Positions 6,851-15,340 of a DNA stretch of 32,173 nt are shown here, one piece after another. Numbering within the stretch: position 1 is the first letter of the stretch; each line of letters starts with the position of its first letter. The DNA comes from Dehalococcoidia bacterium (GTDB taxonomy: Bacteria; Chloroflexota; Dehalococcoidia; UBA2979). Both the position numbers and the translations under genes were made by a program. The stretch covers positions 1 through 32,173 of the forward strand of contig WHSU01000041.1 of the NCBI GenBank assembly GCA_009379925.1, read 5' to 3'. A model generated the notes under the pieces. It ran no database searches, was not told where the DNA came from, and worked only from the letters and a program-made list of their open reading frames with translations.

Positions 6851-9075
6851 CTGTTGAGTTCGTCGACCACCAGCAGCGTGTCCCCGATGGCGAAGAAGTC
6901 CACGGCAATGATGTTGGGGGCCATGTCGCGCTCCTCCCGGCACTCCTCCACGCGCTCGAGCAGGACGCGTTGCCGGTTCACCATGGCCGCCCGGGCACGA
7001 TCGGGCGGAAATGACGAGATCCAGTGGTTGATCATCAGCATCGACGCGTTGCGGTGACCGCGGTTCGGACGGCACGAGAAGTCGGACGCGGCCCGGAAGT
7101 TGAACGGCGTGTCCTGCACGTAGGTCCCGAAGGGGAGATACCAGTCGAACGTCCCTCCCTCGTTGTCGGCGAACACGATCACGCGTTCGTCACGCTCGAT
7201 CAGCTCCCGTAGCGTCGGCCATTCATCGTCGCCGTCCGGCCGGTAGACCAGCGACAGGAGACCGCTGGCCTCGAATGCCGCGCGCGTGTCCTCCGGCGTG
7301 ATGTAGTCCTCGATGCTCAGGATGACGACCTCGTTGGGCTGCGCCCGCAGGAATCGATTGATGTTCGCGAGGGCCTGCTCGAGGGGGACCGCGCCGAGGC
7401 CGCACGCGGCATGGCAAAGGAACGACCCGGGGCGCGGAGGATCGACCTCGAGCAGGAGGTCGAGCAGCGCCTGCTGGTGTTCCTCGGTGAGCTCGTCTCG
7501 GAATGGTAGGAACGGGTGCTTACTCTCCCAGTAGTGGGTGTCCAGCAGGAGCGCGCGGTAGCCGGCCTCCAGTTGGGCCGAAATGGCTGGGTCGTGGTGG
7601 GGGAAGATCCACCCGCGTGCCGCGGACGCCATCGAGTTGTGCGTGCCGGCGAAGACGACTTCGTCCACGCGCCGGTCGCACAGCTGGTAATGGCCGTTGC
7701 AGCGCATCAGTTCGGGGTCGGATGTCGCTGTCCGCAGTTCCGCGAAGGCGACGAGCAGCAGGGCCGCGGCGACCGCACCGATGACGGTAGCCACCCGCCA
7801 GCCTCGCCGGCGGAGCAGCCTGACCGAGGCGTGCGCACGCCTCAGCCCCCATCGCCAGGCCAGCAGGATCCCGCCCAGCACCACGAGCATGATCAGGGCC
7901 GGGATCGCGGTCGACCGGATGCTCGCGGCCAGCTGAGACGCGACGTCCTCGAAGACGATCTCCAGGGAGGGCGAGAAGTCGTCCGGCAGGCCGCTCAGTG
8001 CCCTGTCCGTCGCCGCGTCGAACGCCATCAGCGCCGCGATGAGTGTGAGGGTACCCAGCACGGCGGCGCCGACGAGCGAGCCGCCCACCCAGCGCAGCGA
8101 GGAGCGGCGTTGCCTCGCCAGGATCCAGAGGAGCCCGGCCAGCGACGCGAGCGCCGCGACCGACGAACCGATCGCAAGGGGGCGGCCGAGGGCCTGGCCG
8201 ACCGACCGGGCGTCGGCCAGCGACTGGGAGATCGTGCCTGGGGGCTGCTCCGCGAGCACCTCGAAGGACCGCACGAGGTCGAGGCGGTAGCCGCTCTCCA
8301 AGTGCTCCCGCCAGAGGCCGGCCGCTTCCCGGAGGCGAGGACTGAGGTAGCTCGGGACGGCGAGCGCCAGCGCCTCCCGGGCATCGCCCACGAGCAGCGC
8401 CGCGGCGATCTGCTCTCGGGTCCCGGGCGATACGGGCCCTGGCGCGCCCGCCAGCATCAGCACCGCCAGGGCGTTCGCCTCGGTCGGGGTGGTCACCTGG
8501 AGTGAAGGGACGTTGTCCGGGAGCCTGCCTTCCCGGAGGCCGGTCAGCCGGTCGTTCGTCTCGCGGCGAAACTCCCCCACCGACTGCACATTCTCTTCGG
8601 GCGTGGTGGCCACCAGGCCGGCGACGTAGGCGTTGATGAAGGAGACGATGCTCTGGTCCACGCCTCGCAGGTCGATCTGAGGGCGCCACGCGTCCGTCTC
8701 GCCTCGCAGGTAGCGCTCCCACTCGTGCGCGGCCGTCTCGGCATAGCCGCGGATGGCGTCGGGTGGCAGGATGAGGCGGAGCACCGACACCAGGAGCGGC
8801 CGCGCCGAGGGGACGTTTCCCAGCAGCGGGTCAACGGCCTCGGCAAGCGTTGGGTCCGCCAGGATCTGCTGGTAGAAGCGGTCGTAGACACGCTGCTCCT
8901 CCAGGGCCTGGAGGTAGAAGAGGTCGTCCGTCACCTGGTGACGCACGACGTGCGAGACCCCGTAGAGCACGATGGCGACGGCCAGAACACCCGCGAGGAC
9001 TGCCGGTACGGTCACCGAGCCGGCGAGCGCTTGCCACCCGCTCCGTCGCTCCGCCGGCGATGAAGTTCGGGTCAT
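6838..9075 (-). CDS. Membrane protein with C-terminal PI-PLC X-like domain
   Basis: A 745-residue protein. It has one N-terminal membrane segment (about 21-44), an external helical region (50-300), four further membrane segments (about 301-320, 329-352, 390-408, 429-447), then a phosphatidylinositol-phospholipase-C-X-like domain (about 465-745). The domain has FAGTHNSM with His479, RALLLDTHYW (Arg507, Asp512) and SFLCHAACGLG with His555. This order matches the two catalytic histidines and the arginine of bacterial PI-PLCs. These enzymes cleave inositol phospholipids or glycosyl-inositol lipids, with the domain here probably outside the cell. The ATG at 9075 has GGAGAG directly upstream; in-frame upstream codons lack one. 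It lies between GT-C and UbiA genes. The actual substrate is unknown. Confidence 0.78.
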   Translation of the reverse strand: MTRTSSPAERRSGWQALAGSVTVPAVLAGVLAVAIVLYGVSHVVRHQVTDDLFYLQALEEQRVYDRFYQQILADPTLAEAVDPLLGNVPSARPLLVSVLRLILPPDAIRGYAETAAHEWERYLRGETDAWRPQIDLRGVDQSIVSFINAYVAGLVATTPEENVQSVGEFRRETNDRLTGLREGRLPDNVPSLQVTTPTEANALAVLMLAGAPGPVSPGTREQIAAALLVGDAREALALAVPSYLSPRLREAAGLWREHLESGYRLDLVRSFEVLAEQPPGTISQSLADARSVGQALGRPLAIGSSVAALASLAGLLWILARQRRSSLRWVGGSLVGAAVLGTLTLIAALMAFDAATDRALSGLPDDFSPSLEIVFEDVASQLAASIRSTAIPALIMLVVLGGILLAWRWGLRRAHASVRLLRRRGWRVATVIGAVAAALLLVAFAELRTATSDPELMRCNGHYQLCDRRVDEVVFAGTHNSMASAARGWIFPHHDPAISAQLEAGYRALLLDTHYWESKHPFLPFRDELTEEHQQALLDLLLEVDPPRPGSFLCHAACGLGAVPLEQALANINRFLRAQPNEVVILSIEDYITPEDTRAAFEASGLLSLVYRPDGDDEWPTLRELIERDERVIVFADNEGGTFDWYLPFGTYVQDTPFNFRAASDFSCRPNRGHRNASMLMINHWISSFPPDRARAAMVNRQRVLLERVEECREERDMAPNIIAVDFFAIGDTLLVVDELNSRPS

Positions 9076-9151
9076 GCTCTCCAGTATGGAAGGTCGGCGT
9101 GCCACAGGGCGTAGCCAGCGGCCGGAGCCCACGTGTGCCGCCGGCTTGCCT

Positions 9152-10099
9152 CTACCGTTGGAACCCGAGGACCAGCAGCGCGGTCACGGCGAAGAGCAGC
9201 ACCGACACCCGCATGCCTGCATCGCTCAAGATCATCTCGTCGGCGTTCCGCTCGGGGTATCGCTCTGCGATCAGGCGGTAGCGGAAGAAGCCGTAGAGCA
9301 CGAAGGGCAGTGTCAGCAACATCGAGTTGTCGTCCGGCAGGTTCTCCGCGGTCACCGTGTAGAGCGCGTACGACACGATGGCCGACGCCCCGGCCACCGC
9401 GGACATCTGGTCGAGTGACGCGAGGCTGTACTCCCTCAGTACATCGCGATGGCCGGCCTGGGAGAGCGTGAGTTCCTGGCGCCGCTTGGCCACCGCGATG
9501 TACAGCGCACCGAGCAGGGTGCACACGACGAGCCACGACGAAATCGGTACCGCAATTACGACGCCGCCCGCCACCGCTCGAAGCCCGAAGCCTGACGCGA
9601 TCGTCAGCACATCCACGATCACGAGGTGCTTCAACAGCAGCGAATACGTGGCGGTCAGCGCCGCGTATGCAAGGGCGACCAGGCCAAACTGCCAGCTCAG
9701 CAGGAACGAGAGCAGCACGCCACCTGTGACGAGGACGATGCCCGCGGACATTGCCAGCTGCACGGTGATCCGCCCGGCGGCGACCGGGCGCAGCCGCTTT
9801 CGGGGGTGCATGCGGTCTTGCTCAGCATCGAGGGCGTCGTTGACCAGGTAGGAGCCGGAGGAGATCACGTTGAAGAGCACGAATCCGGCGCTGGCAAGCA
9901 GGAGGAGCGGCAACCACCCTTCCGGCTCCCGCCATGCCCAGGCACTACCAGCGGAGAAGACGAACGCGGCGTAGAGGAGCAGGTTCTTCTGCCATTGCAG
10001 CGGCCGCGCGGCAACGATGAGGTCCCGGAGCAGTCCAGGACCGAATCCGGCGCGGCGCGCGACGAGCAGCGAACTGGCTTGTGGTTCGTCGGGGTACAT
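9152..10099 (-). CDS. ubiA: Decaprenyl-phosphate phosphoribosyltransferase (UbiA family)
   Basis: A 315-residue, nine-helix UbiA-superfamily prenyltransferase. The first acidic motif is LVNDALDAEQDR (Asn87, Asp88, Asp91, Asp95) followed by HPRKRLRPVAAGRI. The second region contains YIAVAKRRQEL then REYS. This closely matches the mycobacterial Rv3806c type, which moves phosphoribose from PRPP to decaprenyl phosphate as the first step to decaprenyl-phosphoryl-arabinose. The gene is divergent from gtrA-dprE1-dprE2, which supply the later steps. The 77-base gap after the PI-PLC-domain gene start suggests the two leftward genes may share a transcript. The prenyl chain length is not visible from sequence. 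Confidence 0.87.
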   Translation of the reverse strand: MYPDEPQASSLLVARRAGFGPGLLRDLIVAARPLQWQKNLLLYAAFVFSAGSAWAWREPEGWLPLLLLASAGFVLFNVISSGSYLVNDALDAEQDRMHPRKRLRPVAAGRITVQLAMSAGIVLVTGGVLLSFLLSWQFGLVALAYAALTATYSLLLKHLVIVDVLTIASGFGLRAVAGGVVIAVPISSWLVVCTLLGALYIAVAKRRQELTLSQAGHRDVLREYSLASLDQMSAVAGASAIVSYALYTVTAENLPDDNSMLLTLPFVLYGFFRYRLIAERYPERNADEMILSDAGMRVSVLLFAVTALLVLGFQR

Positions 10100-10239
10100 C
10101 AGGTGTTCACACTCCCACCTCCAACCGTATCAACCGCCGCCTAGCCGTCTTCCCCCAGAACTGAGGTAATGCTGACGACACACGAGGCTCGGGAGCGCCC
10201 ACCGGCTGGCCACAGGCGACCGTGCTCGCCACCGCCGCT

Positions 10240-10245
10240 TACGAT
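10240..10245 (+). promoter_or_regulatory. -10 box for gtrA-dprE1-dprE2 (leaderless start)
   Basis: TACGAT lies six bases before the GTG at 10252. No clear -35 element is seen. The same arrangement occurs before five other genes in the window, which raises confidence. Confidence 0.4.
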
Positions 10246-10251
10246 GAAGAG

Positions 10252-10749
10252 GTGCTTGAGCGGACCTCGTGGAAGACGTTGCGCGCACGCATCGAGGCGC
10301 TGCCGCCGATCGCACGCCAGTTCGTGGCGTACGGCACCGTCGGTGCCCTGACGACTTCGCTCGACGCGGGGCTGTTCGCGGTCGCGGTCGCGGTGCTCGA
10401 CCTGCGCGAGGGCGCCGCCCCGACCATCGCGTCTACGGCGTCGTACATGGTGGCGGCGGCGGTGGCGTACGTCCTGAACTCCCGCGTCGCCTTCCGCGAG
10501 CAACACCAGGGTGACTCCCTGGCCACGCTCGTTCGGTTCGCCCTCACGTTCGCGACGAGCGCGCTCCTGGCCGCCGGGGTCTTTGCACTCGGTCATAGCC
10601 TGCTGGGGAGCTCCGGCCTGGCGCTGATGACGGCGAAGGGCGCCGCGATCGTGACGATCATCCTCTGGAACTTCACCCTCCTCCGGCTCTGGGTCTTCCG
10701 CGTCCGTACCGGCGTGGCACCGTCAACTCGAGGTCCCAATGCCGGGTGA
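10252..10749 (+). CDS. GtrA family membrane protein
   Basis: A small (165-residue) four-helix membrane protein of the GtrA family. It has the typical N-terminal RQFVAYGTVGALTTSLDAGL, a loop with SYMVAAAVAYVLNSRVAFRE (the family's 'NR.W.F' region) and a C-terminal helix with IILWNFTLLRLWVFR. GtrA proteins are thought to move or anchor polyprenyl-phosphate sugars. In mycobacteria the homologue Rv3789 lies directly before dprE1, as here. GTG at 10252 is chosen over GTG at 10222 because the TACGAT box lies six bases before it and the shorter product begins like the family. It overlaps the dprE1 start by 11 bases. Confidence 0.85.
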   Translation: MLERTSWKTLRARIEALPPIARQFVAYGTVGALTTSLDAGLFAVAVAVLDLREGAAPTIASTASYMVAAAVAYVLNSRVAFREQHQGDSLATLVRFALTFATSALLAAGVFALGHSLLGSSGLALMTAKGAAIVTIILWNFTLLRLWVFRVRTGVAPSTRGPNAG

Positions 10750-12142
10750 GGAGGCGGCGGCCGGTTCAGCGCCTCAGCTCCTGACCGGCTGGGGGCGCAC
10801 CAGCCCCTCGGCCTGCGATGTCGTCCATCCGCAACACGCAGCCGAGGTACGGGCAGCACTACAGACCGCGCCACCGCGGGGCGGGATTGCGCGCGGCCTC
10901 GGGCGCAGCTACGGGGACGCGGCGCAGAACGGCGGCGGCCTCGTCCTCGACTGCACCGGCCTCCGATCGATCGGGTCGGTCTCGGGTGAGGGGCTAGTCA
11001 CAGTCGGGGGCGGCGCCCCGCTCGATGACCTGTCGCAGGCCGTCGTGCCGCAGGGCTGGTTTATCCCGGTCAGCCCGGGCACCCGCTTCGTGACGGTCGG
11101 CGGCGCTATCGCCGCCGACGTGCACGGAAAGAACCATCATCGCGACGGGTCATTCTGCCGCCACGTGACCTCGATGACCCTCGCGCTGCCCTCGGGCGAG
11201 GTCTGCACCGTCACTCCCGAGGACGGCGCGGAGCTGTTCTGGGCGACCGCTGGGGGCATGGGTCTCACCGGCGTGGTCGTCCAGGCGACCATCCGGCTGT
11301 TGCCGGTCCAGTCGCGCTTTCTCCTGGTCGACACCAACCGCACTCGCGACCTCGACGAGACCATGGCCTTGATGGAGCAGGGGGACGAGGCGTACCGGTA
11401 CTCGGTCGCCTGGCTCGACCTCACGAGCCGGCGTTCGCCCGGTCGAGGTGTCCTGACGCGCGGCGATCACGCCCCGGCGACCGCGCTGCCGGCATCGTCG
11501 CGGTCGAGGGCCCTCGACTACCGACCGCGCACGCGACTCGCGGCGCCTCCGTGGGCGCCGCCGTGGCTGGTCAACCGGCTCAGCGTGCGTACGTTCAATG
11601 AGGTGTGGTTCCGGAAGGCGCCCGCGGAGCGGCGCGCGGAACTACAGAGCATCGAGGCGTTCTTCTACCCCCTCGATGCCGCGGCCGCGTGGAATCGGGT
11701 CTACGGCCGCCGCGGGTTCCTCCAGTACCAGTGTGTCGTCCCGTTCGGCGCGGAGGAGACACTCCGCCACATCGTGAGCAAGCTGGCGGCCGCGCCGGCG
11801 GCGCCGGCGCTCACCGTGCTGAAACGCTTCGGCGAGGCTTCGCCTAGCCCCCTGAGCTTCCCGATACCGGGTTGGACCCTGGCGGTCGACTTCCCCGCCG
11901 CCCGAGGCTCGGGACTCGACGCCGTCCTCGACGAGTGCGACCGGTTGGTGGTGGACGCCGGCGGGCGCGTCTACCTGGCGAAGGATGCGCGGATGCGGCA
12001 GGACCTGCTTCGGTTGATGTATCCGCACCTGGACGAGTGGCGCAAGATCGTCCGTCGAGTCGATCCCCATCGGCGGCTCGCCTCAGACCTCGACCGCAGG
12101 TTGGACCTCACCGGCACGCGGAGAGCGAGGAAGCAAGGGTGA
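10739..12142 (+). CDS. dprE1: Decaprenylphosphoryl-ribose oxidase DprE1
   Basis: A 467-residue FAD-dependent oxidoreductase of the vanillyl-alcohol-oxidase fold. The FAD domain has RGLGRSYGDAAQNGGG (52-67) and ADVHGKNHHRDGSFCRHV (His129, Lys131), and the substrate domain ends VDPHRRLASDLDRRLDL. With DprE2 it turns decaprenylphosphoryl-ribose into the arabinose form through a 2'-keto intermediate. The lysine of AKDAR (Lys415) matches active-site Lys418 of the M. tuberculosis enzyme. The cysteine (Cys387 there) that benzothiazinones modify is alanine here: GWTLAVDFP, Ala382. It starts within the end of gtrA and ends in a GTGA overlap with dprE2, indicating one tightly coupled operon. Confidence 0.93.
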   Translation: MPGEEAAAGSAPQLLTGWGRTSPSACDVVHPQHAAEVRAALQTAPPRGGIARGLGRSYGDAAQNGGGLVLDCTGLRSIGSVSGEGLVTVGGGAPLDDLSQAVVPQGWFIPVSPGTRFVTVGGAIAADVHGKNHHRDGSFCRHVTSMTLALPSGEVCTVTPEDGAELFWATAGGMGLTGVVVQATIRLLPVQSRFLLVDTNRTRDLDETMALMEQGDEAYRYSVAWLDLTSRRSPGRGVLTRGDHAPATALPASSRSRALDYRPRTRLAAPPWAPPWLVNRLSVRTFNEVWFRKAPAERRAELQSIEAFFYPLDAAAAWNRVYGRRGFLQYQCVVPFGAEETLRHIVSKLAAAPAAPALTVLKRFGEASPSPLSFPIPGWTLAVDFPAARGSGLDAVLDECDRLVVDAGGRVYLAKDARMRQDLLRLMYPHLDEWRKIVRRVDPHRRLASDLDRRLDLTGTRRARKQG

Positions 12143-12921
12143 CGGACGCCCTGGGACGCGCTCGTTCCGTGCTGGTGCTCGGAGGGGGCTCCGACATCGG
12201 GCTGGCGATCGCCGGACGGCTGGTCGCGCGCGGCACCCGTAGAGTCGTGCTGGCAGGACGCCACCCCCAGGCGATGGCCGAGCGGGCGCGGGACCTGCAG
12301 GTTGCCGGGGCTGACGTCGCCACGATCCCCTTCGACGCCGCCGACATCGGCGCCCACGAGAAGACGATCGCCGCCGCGTTCGCCGACTTCGGGGACTTCG
12401 ATGTCGTCGTGCTCGCCTTTGGTGTCCTCGGAGACCAGTCAGCGTTCGAGCAAGAGCCCGCCGCCGCGGGTCTCGCGGTCGTCGTCAACTACGCCGGCGC
12501 CGTGTCCGCCGGCCTCGCCGTAGCGAAACAGCTTCGCGCCCAGGGACGAGGACGGCTGGTCGTGCTCTCCTCGGTCGCCGGTCAACGCGCGCGACGCGAC
12601 AATTTCGTCTATGGCTCATCGAAGGCCGGCCTGGACGCCTTCGCCCTCGGACTCTCGGAGGCGCTCCGTGGAAGCGGCGCCGGTGTACTCATCGTCCGGC
12701 CGGGCTTCGTGCGCACGAAGATGACCGCCGGGCGCCCTCCCGCACCGTTCACCTCGAGCTCCGAGGACGTCGCGGCCGCCGTCGAGGACGCGCTCGACCG
12801 CGAAGCGACGGCGGTCTGGGTGCCCGCGAAGCTGCGGTGGGTCTTCCTCGTGTTGCGGCTGCTGCCACAGCCGCTCTTCCGCCGGGTCGCGGCTCGTAGC
12901 GCCCGAGGGGAGCACCAGTAG
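12139..12921 (+). CDS. dprE2: Decaprenylphosphoryl-2-keto-ribose reductase DprE2
   Basis: A 260-residue short-chain dehydrogenase. The Rossmann motif is LVLGGGSDIG (12-21), the catalytic serine lies in LVVLSSVAG (144-145) and the catalytic pair is YGSSK (Tyr158, Lys162). The segment IVRPGFVRTKMTAG follows as in other classical SDRs. It reduces the keto intermediate made by DprE1 with NAD(P)H. The identification rests on the family fold plus the adjoining dprE1. GTG at 12139 overlaps the dprE1 stop (GTGA). The C-terminal KLRWVFLVLRLLPQPLFRR resembles the membrane-proximal tail of DprE2 homologues. Confidence 0.9.
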   Translation: MTDALGRARSVLVLGGGSDIGLAIAGRLVARGTRRVVLAGRHPQAMAERARDLQVAGADVATIPFDAADIGAHEKTIAAAFADFGDFDVVVLAFGVLGDQSAFEQEPAAAGLAVVVNYAGAVSAGLAVAKQLRAQGRGRLVVLSSVAGQRARRDNFVYGSSKAGLDAFALGLSEALRGSGAGVLIVRPGFVRTKMTAGRPPAPFTSSSEDVAAAVEDALDREATAVWVPAKLRWVFLVLRLLPQPLFRRVAARSARGEHQ

Positions 12922-12964
12922 CCGCCAACCGCGGTCTAAATGACGGTAGATGACGGAGGAGACG

Positions 12965-13426
12965 ATGGCCGAGAAGCCTGCCGCCAGGAAGGCGGCTGCC
13001 TCGAAGGGTACGTCGAACACGGAAGTGGTGCTCTTGTCGGGGGGCAATCCACAGATCGCGAAGGGTGACGGGGATGCGCCGGTGCAGGCGTACATTGCGG
13101 CGATGCCGGACTGGAAGAGCGATGTGGGCCGCCAGATCGACGCGCTGATCGAGCGCGCGGTGCCGAAGGTGCAGAAGGCGGTGCGGTGGAACTCGCCATT
13201 CTATGGAGTCGAGGGGAACGGGTGGTTCCTCAGCCTGCACTGCTTCACCAAGTACGTGCAGGTGACGTTCCTGAACGGGACGTCGCTGACGCCGATGCCA
13301 CCGAAGGAGTCGAAGCACCCCAGTGTGCGGTACCTCGATATCCGCCAGGACGAGGTGATCGACGCGAAGCGCCTCACGTCGTGGGTGAAGCAGGCGAGCA
13401 CGTTGCCGGGCGACCCGCTGTTCTAG
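12965..13426 (+). CDS. DUF1801 domain-containing protein
   Basis: A 153-residue protein of the DUF1801 (YdhG-like) family. A lysine/alanine-rich N-terminal 30 residues precedes the domain, which runs from VQAYIAAMPDWKSDVGRQID through VRWNSPFYGVEGNGWFLSLH and KYVQVTFLNGTSLTP to the end. Biochemical function is unknown for the family. ATG at 12965 is preferred over ATG at 12950 because GGAGGA lies four bases before it. It is unlikely to belong to the dprE operon by function, though it follows dprE2 by only 43 bases. Confidence 0.82.
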   Translation: MAEKPAARKAAASKGTSNTEVVLLSGGNPQIAKGDGDAPVQAYIAAMPDWKSDVGRQIDALIERAVPKVQKAVRWNSPFYGVEGNGWFLSLHCFTKYVQVTFLNGTSLTPMPPKESKHPSVRYLDIRQDEVIDAKRLTSWVKQASTLPGDPLF

Positions 13427-13543
13427 CCGACCCCACCTATCGACATACAGGCGAGCGTTCCATTCGCCCATGCCGACACCGCTCCCCTCGCTCGACTCAT
13501 CGAGGGCCCGCGCCCAGTCGCTGGAGCCGGTCACGGCAGCGGG

Positions 13544-13828
13544 CTAGGCGCCGTGAGGCTCGGCCCGTCCCGTGCCCAGCACGAGCCAGACCACCATCAG
13601 TATGATCAGCGCCTGCTCGGTCACCGCCGCCATCTTGAGGGTGATCAGCTCCGCCCAGAAGGCGAAGAACACGGGCTGACTGGCGAGGTACAGCCACAGT
13701 GCCTTCGAGATCGCTGGACTCCGGGCCCACGTGCGCACAATCGCCCACACGCCGATCCCGACCATGGCCACGTGCGTCAACACGAATAGCACTGATGGAA
13801 AGTCTTCTAGGAATTCGCCGAATGGCAT
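13544..13828 (-). CDS. Small membrane protein of unknown function (3 TM)
   Basis: A 94-residue protein not recognised by family. Three hydrophobic segments are visible: VLFVLTHVAMVGIGVWAIV, KALWLYLASQPVFFAFWA and ALIILMVVWLVLGTG. The start ATG at 13828 has AGGAG seven bases upstream. It follows the tautomerase gene by 25 bases on the same strand, so the two are likely co-transcribed. Nothing in the sequence points to a substrate. Confidence 0.65.
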   Translation of the reverse strand: MPFGEFLEDFPSVLFVLTHVAMVGIGVWAIVRTWARSPAISKALWLYLASQPVFFAFWAELITLKMAAVTEQALIILMVVWLVLGTGRAEPHGA

Positions 13829-13853
13829 GAGCGGCTCCTGACCGTTGTTGTGG

Positions 13854-14081
13854 CTAGCTGGCCGCGCCGGCCGCCTGGATCGCTTGCACGTCAGCCGTCG
13901 TCAGCGAGTTCCCACCGATCCCCCAGTCGCCACTGCGGACCTCCTCAATGACGACCCACGTGACGGCGCGCATCGACTCGCCCTCAATCGCCACCATCGA
14001 CTCAGTGATGCTGCCGATCATTTGTTGCTTCTGCGCCGACGAGAAGACGCCCTCGATGACCTTCACCTGTACCAGTGGCAC
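13854..14081 (-). CDS. 4-oxalocrotonate tautomerase family protein
   Basis: A 75-residue tautomerase. With GTG at 14081 as start, the protein begins Met-Pro (PLVQVKVIEGVFSS), so the mature chain has the N-terminal proline that acts as catalytic base in this superfamily. GGAGG lies six bases upstream of this GTG. An upstream ATG at 14102 would add seven residues, bury Pro1 and leave the enzyme inactive, so it is rejected. The core helix KQQMIGSITESMVAIEG and strand VTWVVIEEVRSGDWGIGG match the family. It leads a two-gene unit with a small membrane protein; substrate unknown. Confidence 0.85.
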   Translation of the reverse strand: MPLVQVKVIEGVFSSAQKQQMIGSITESMVAIEGESMRAVTWVVIEEVRSGDWGIGGNSLTTADVQAIQAAGAAS

Positions 14082-14266
14082 TGCGACCTCCGTTGTTCCC
14101 ACCGCTATGACTGAGAAGAACGTACGCGGACGCGCAGCGCCTTCCCATCCGGAAGGCTCGGCATCTTGAGAGGCCTGAGAGTGGGTTGGTGCCCGGCCGG
14201 GTGAGTAGAACTACTCAGCTCGACAGGCGATCAAGGTAGAGGGACCGCGACGGGACGGGTGCCGTC

Positions 14267-15340
14267 TTACAGCAGCCGATGCGTGGCGCCGTATATGGCC
14301 GCCGCCGTTCTGTTCGTTGATCCAGTCTTCGCCAGGATGTTCTTGACGTGGTTGCCGACTGTGCGGACGGAGATCACCAGCTCGTCCGCGATCTGGCGAT
14401 CGGTCTTTCCTTCCGCGACCAGCCGCAGCACCTCGACCTCGCGTGGAGTCAGGTCCGCCCCATCCTCAAGCGCGGCCTCTCCCGGCGTCTCCCGCGCATG
14501 GTCGGTGGCGTCATCTTCGTGGAGGAACCGGTTCAGCTTCTCGCGGAACACCGCCCAGGCGGGCTCGCTCTCGAGCAAGATGTGGTTCCGGCTCTCGAGG
14601 GCGGCGAACCTCGCGTTCGGCATCGACGCCGCAATCTGCCGTCCCTCGTCAAACGGGATGCGTGCATCGTGGCGGCTGTGGAATATCAGCGTCGGCGCGT
14701 CCACCTGCGACAGTCGCTCCGTCACATCGATGTTCCCGACCTCGATCTGGAACTGCATCGCATTCTCGGGTGAGGATGACATCTGCTGGAGCTCGTTGAA
14801 CCAGTTCATCTGCTCAAGCGATGCGTCGGGCATGAACTGGGACGTAAAGAGCTGCCGGTAGGCCGGGTTCTCGCCGCCCCATCCGCGCTTGATCAGCGCG
14901 AGGATCGCCTGGTGCTCCTCTTCGGCGCCACGCTTCGCCCAGCCCCTGGCAAACGCGCCATAGAGCAGCAGCCGGCGCACGCGTTCGGGGTGCCGCGCGG
15001 CGTACTCGATGGCCACAGCACCGCCCTGTGACATGCCGAGCAAATCGAACCGCTCGACCTCCAGCGTATCGACGACGCACTCGAGGTCGCTCACCCAACT
15101 CTCGAAGGTCATTTCGGGCACGACCCAGTCCGAGAGTCCACACCCTCGTTGATCGAAGCGGATGAACCGGCGTTGCGACGAGAGCTCGGCCCACCAGTGC
15201 CCCCAGACCGGGCTGGTGATATCCATCCCCGCATGGCTCAGCCAGTTGGGTGCCTTGACCAGAGGCTGGCCGGCTCCGAGGCCGCTCGTACAGATGCGCA
15301 CACCGTCCGGCATCGTGACGAACCGCAGCTCCTGATCCAT
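14267..15340 (-). CDS. Alpha/beta-hydrolase fused to LuxR-type HTH
   Basis: A 357-residue two-domain protein. Residues 1-275 form an alpha/beta-hydrolase with nucleophile GMSQGGA (Ser104), an acid in SRHDARIPF (Asp225) and histidine in SRNHILLES (His253). Residues 296-350 form a LuxR/GerE HTH with LTPREVEVLRLVAEGKTDRQ, ISVRTVGNHVKNILAKTG and NRTAAA. Such fusions are probably one-component regulators in which the hydrolase domain senses or hydrolyses a small ester or lactone; the ligand is unknown. ATG at 15340 (MDQELRF) starts exactly where homologues begin. In-frame starts further upstream lack similarity. No clear Shine-Dalgarno sequence is seen. Confidence 0.87.
   Translation of the reverse strand: MDQELRFVTMPDGVRICTSGLGAGQPLVKAPNWLSHAGMDITSPVWGHWWAELSSQRRFIRFDQRGCGLSDWVVPEMTFESWVSDLECVVDTLEVERFDLLGMSQGGAVAIEYAARHPERVRRLLLYGAFARGWAKRGAEEEHQAILALIKRGWGGENPAYRQLFTSQFMPDASLEQMNWFNELQQMSSSPENAMQFQIEVGNIDVTERLSQVDAPTLIFHSRHDARIPFDEGRQIAASMPNARFAALESRNHILLESEPAWAVFREKLNRFLHEDDATDHARETPGEAALEDGADLTPREVEVLRLVAEGKTDRQIADELVISVRTVGNHVKNILAKTGSTNRTAAAIYGATHRLL

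Noticed and set aside
7516..8722. Long frames on both strands inside the PI-PLC-domain gene
   Set aside because: Composition typical of frame shadows in high-GC DNA. The 6838-9075 frame has motifs and membrane helices.
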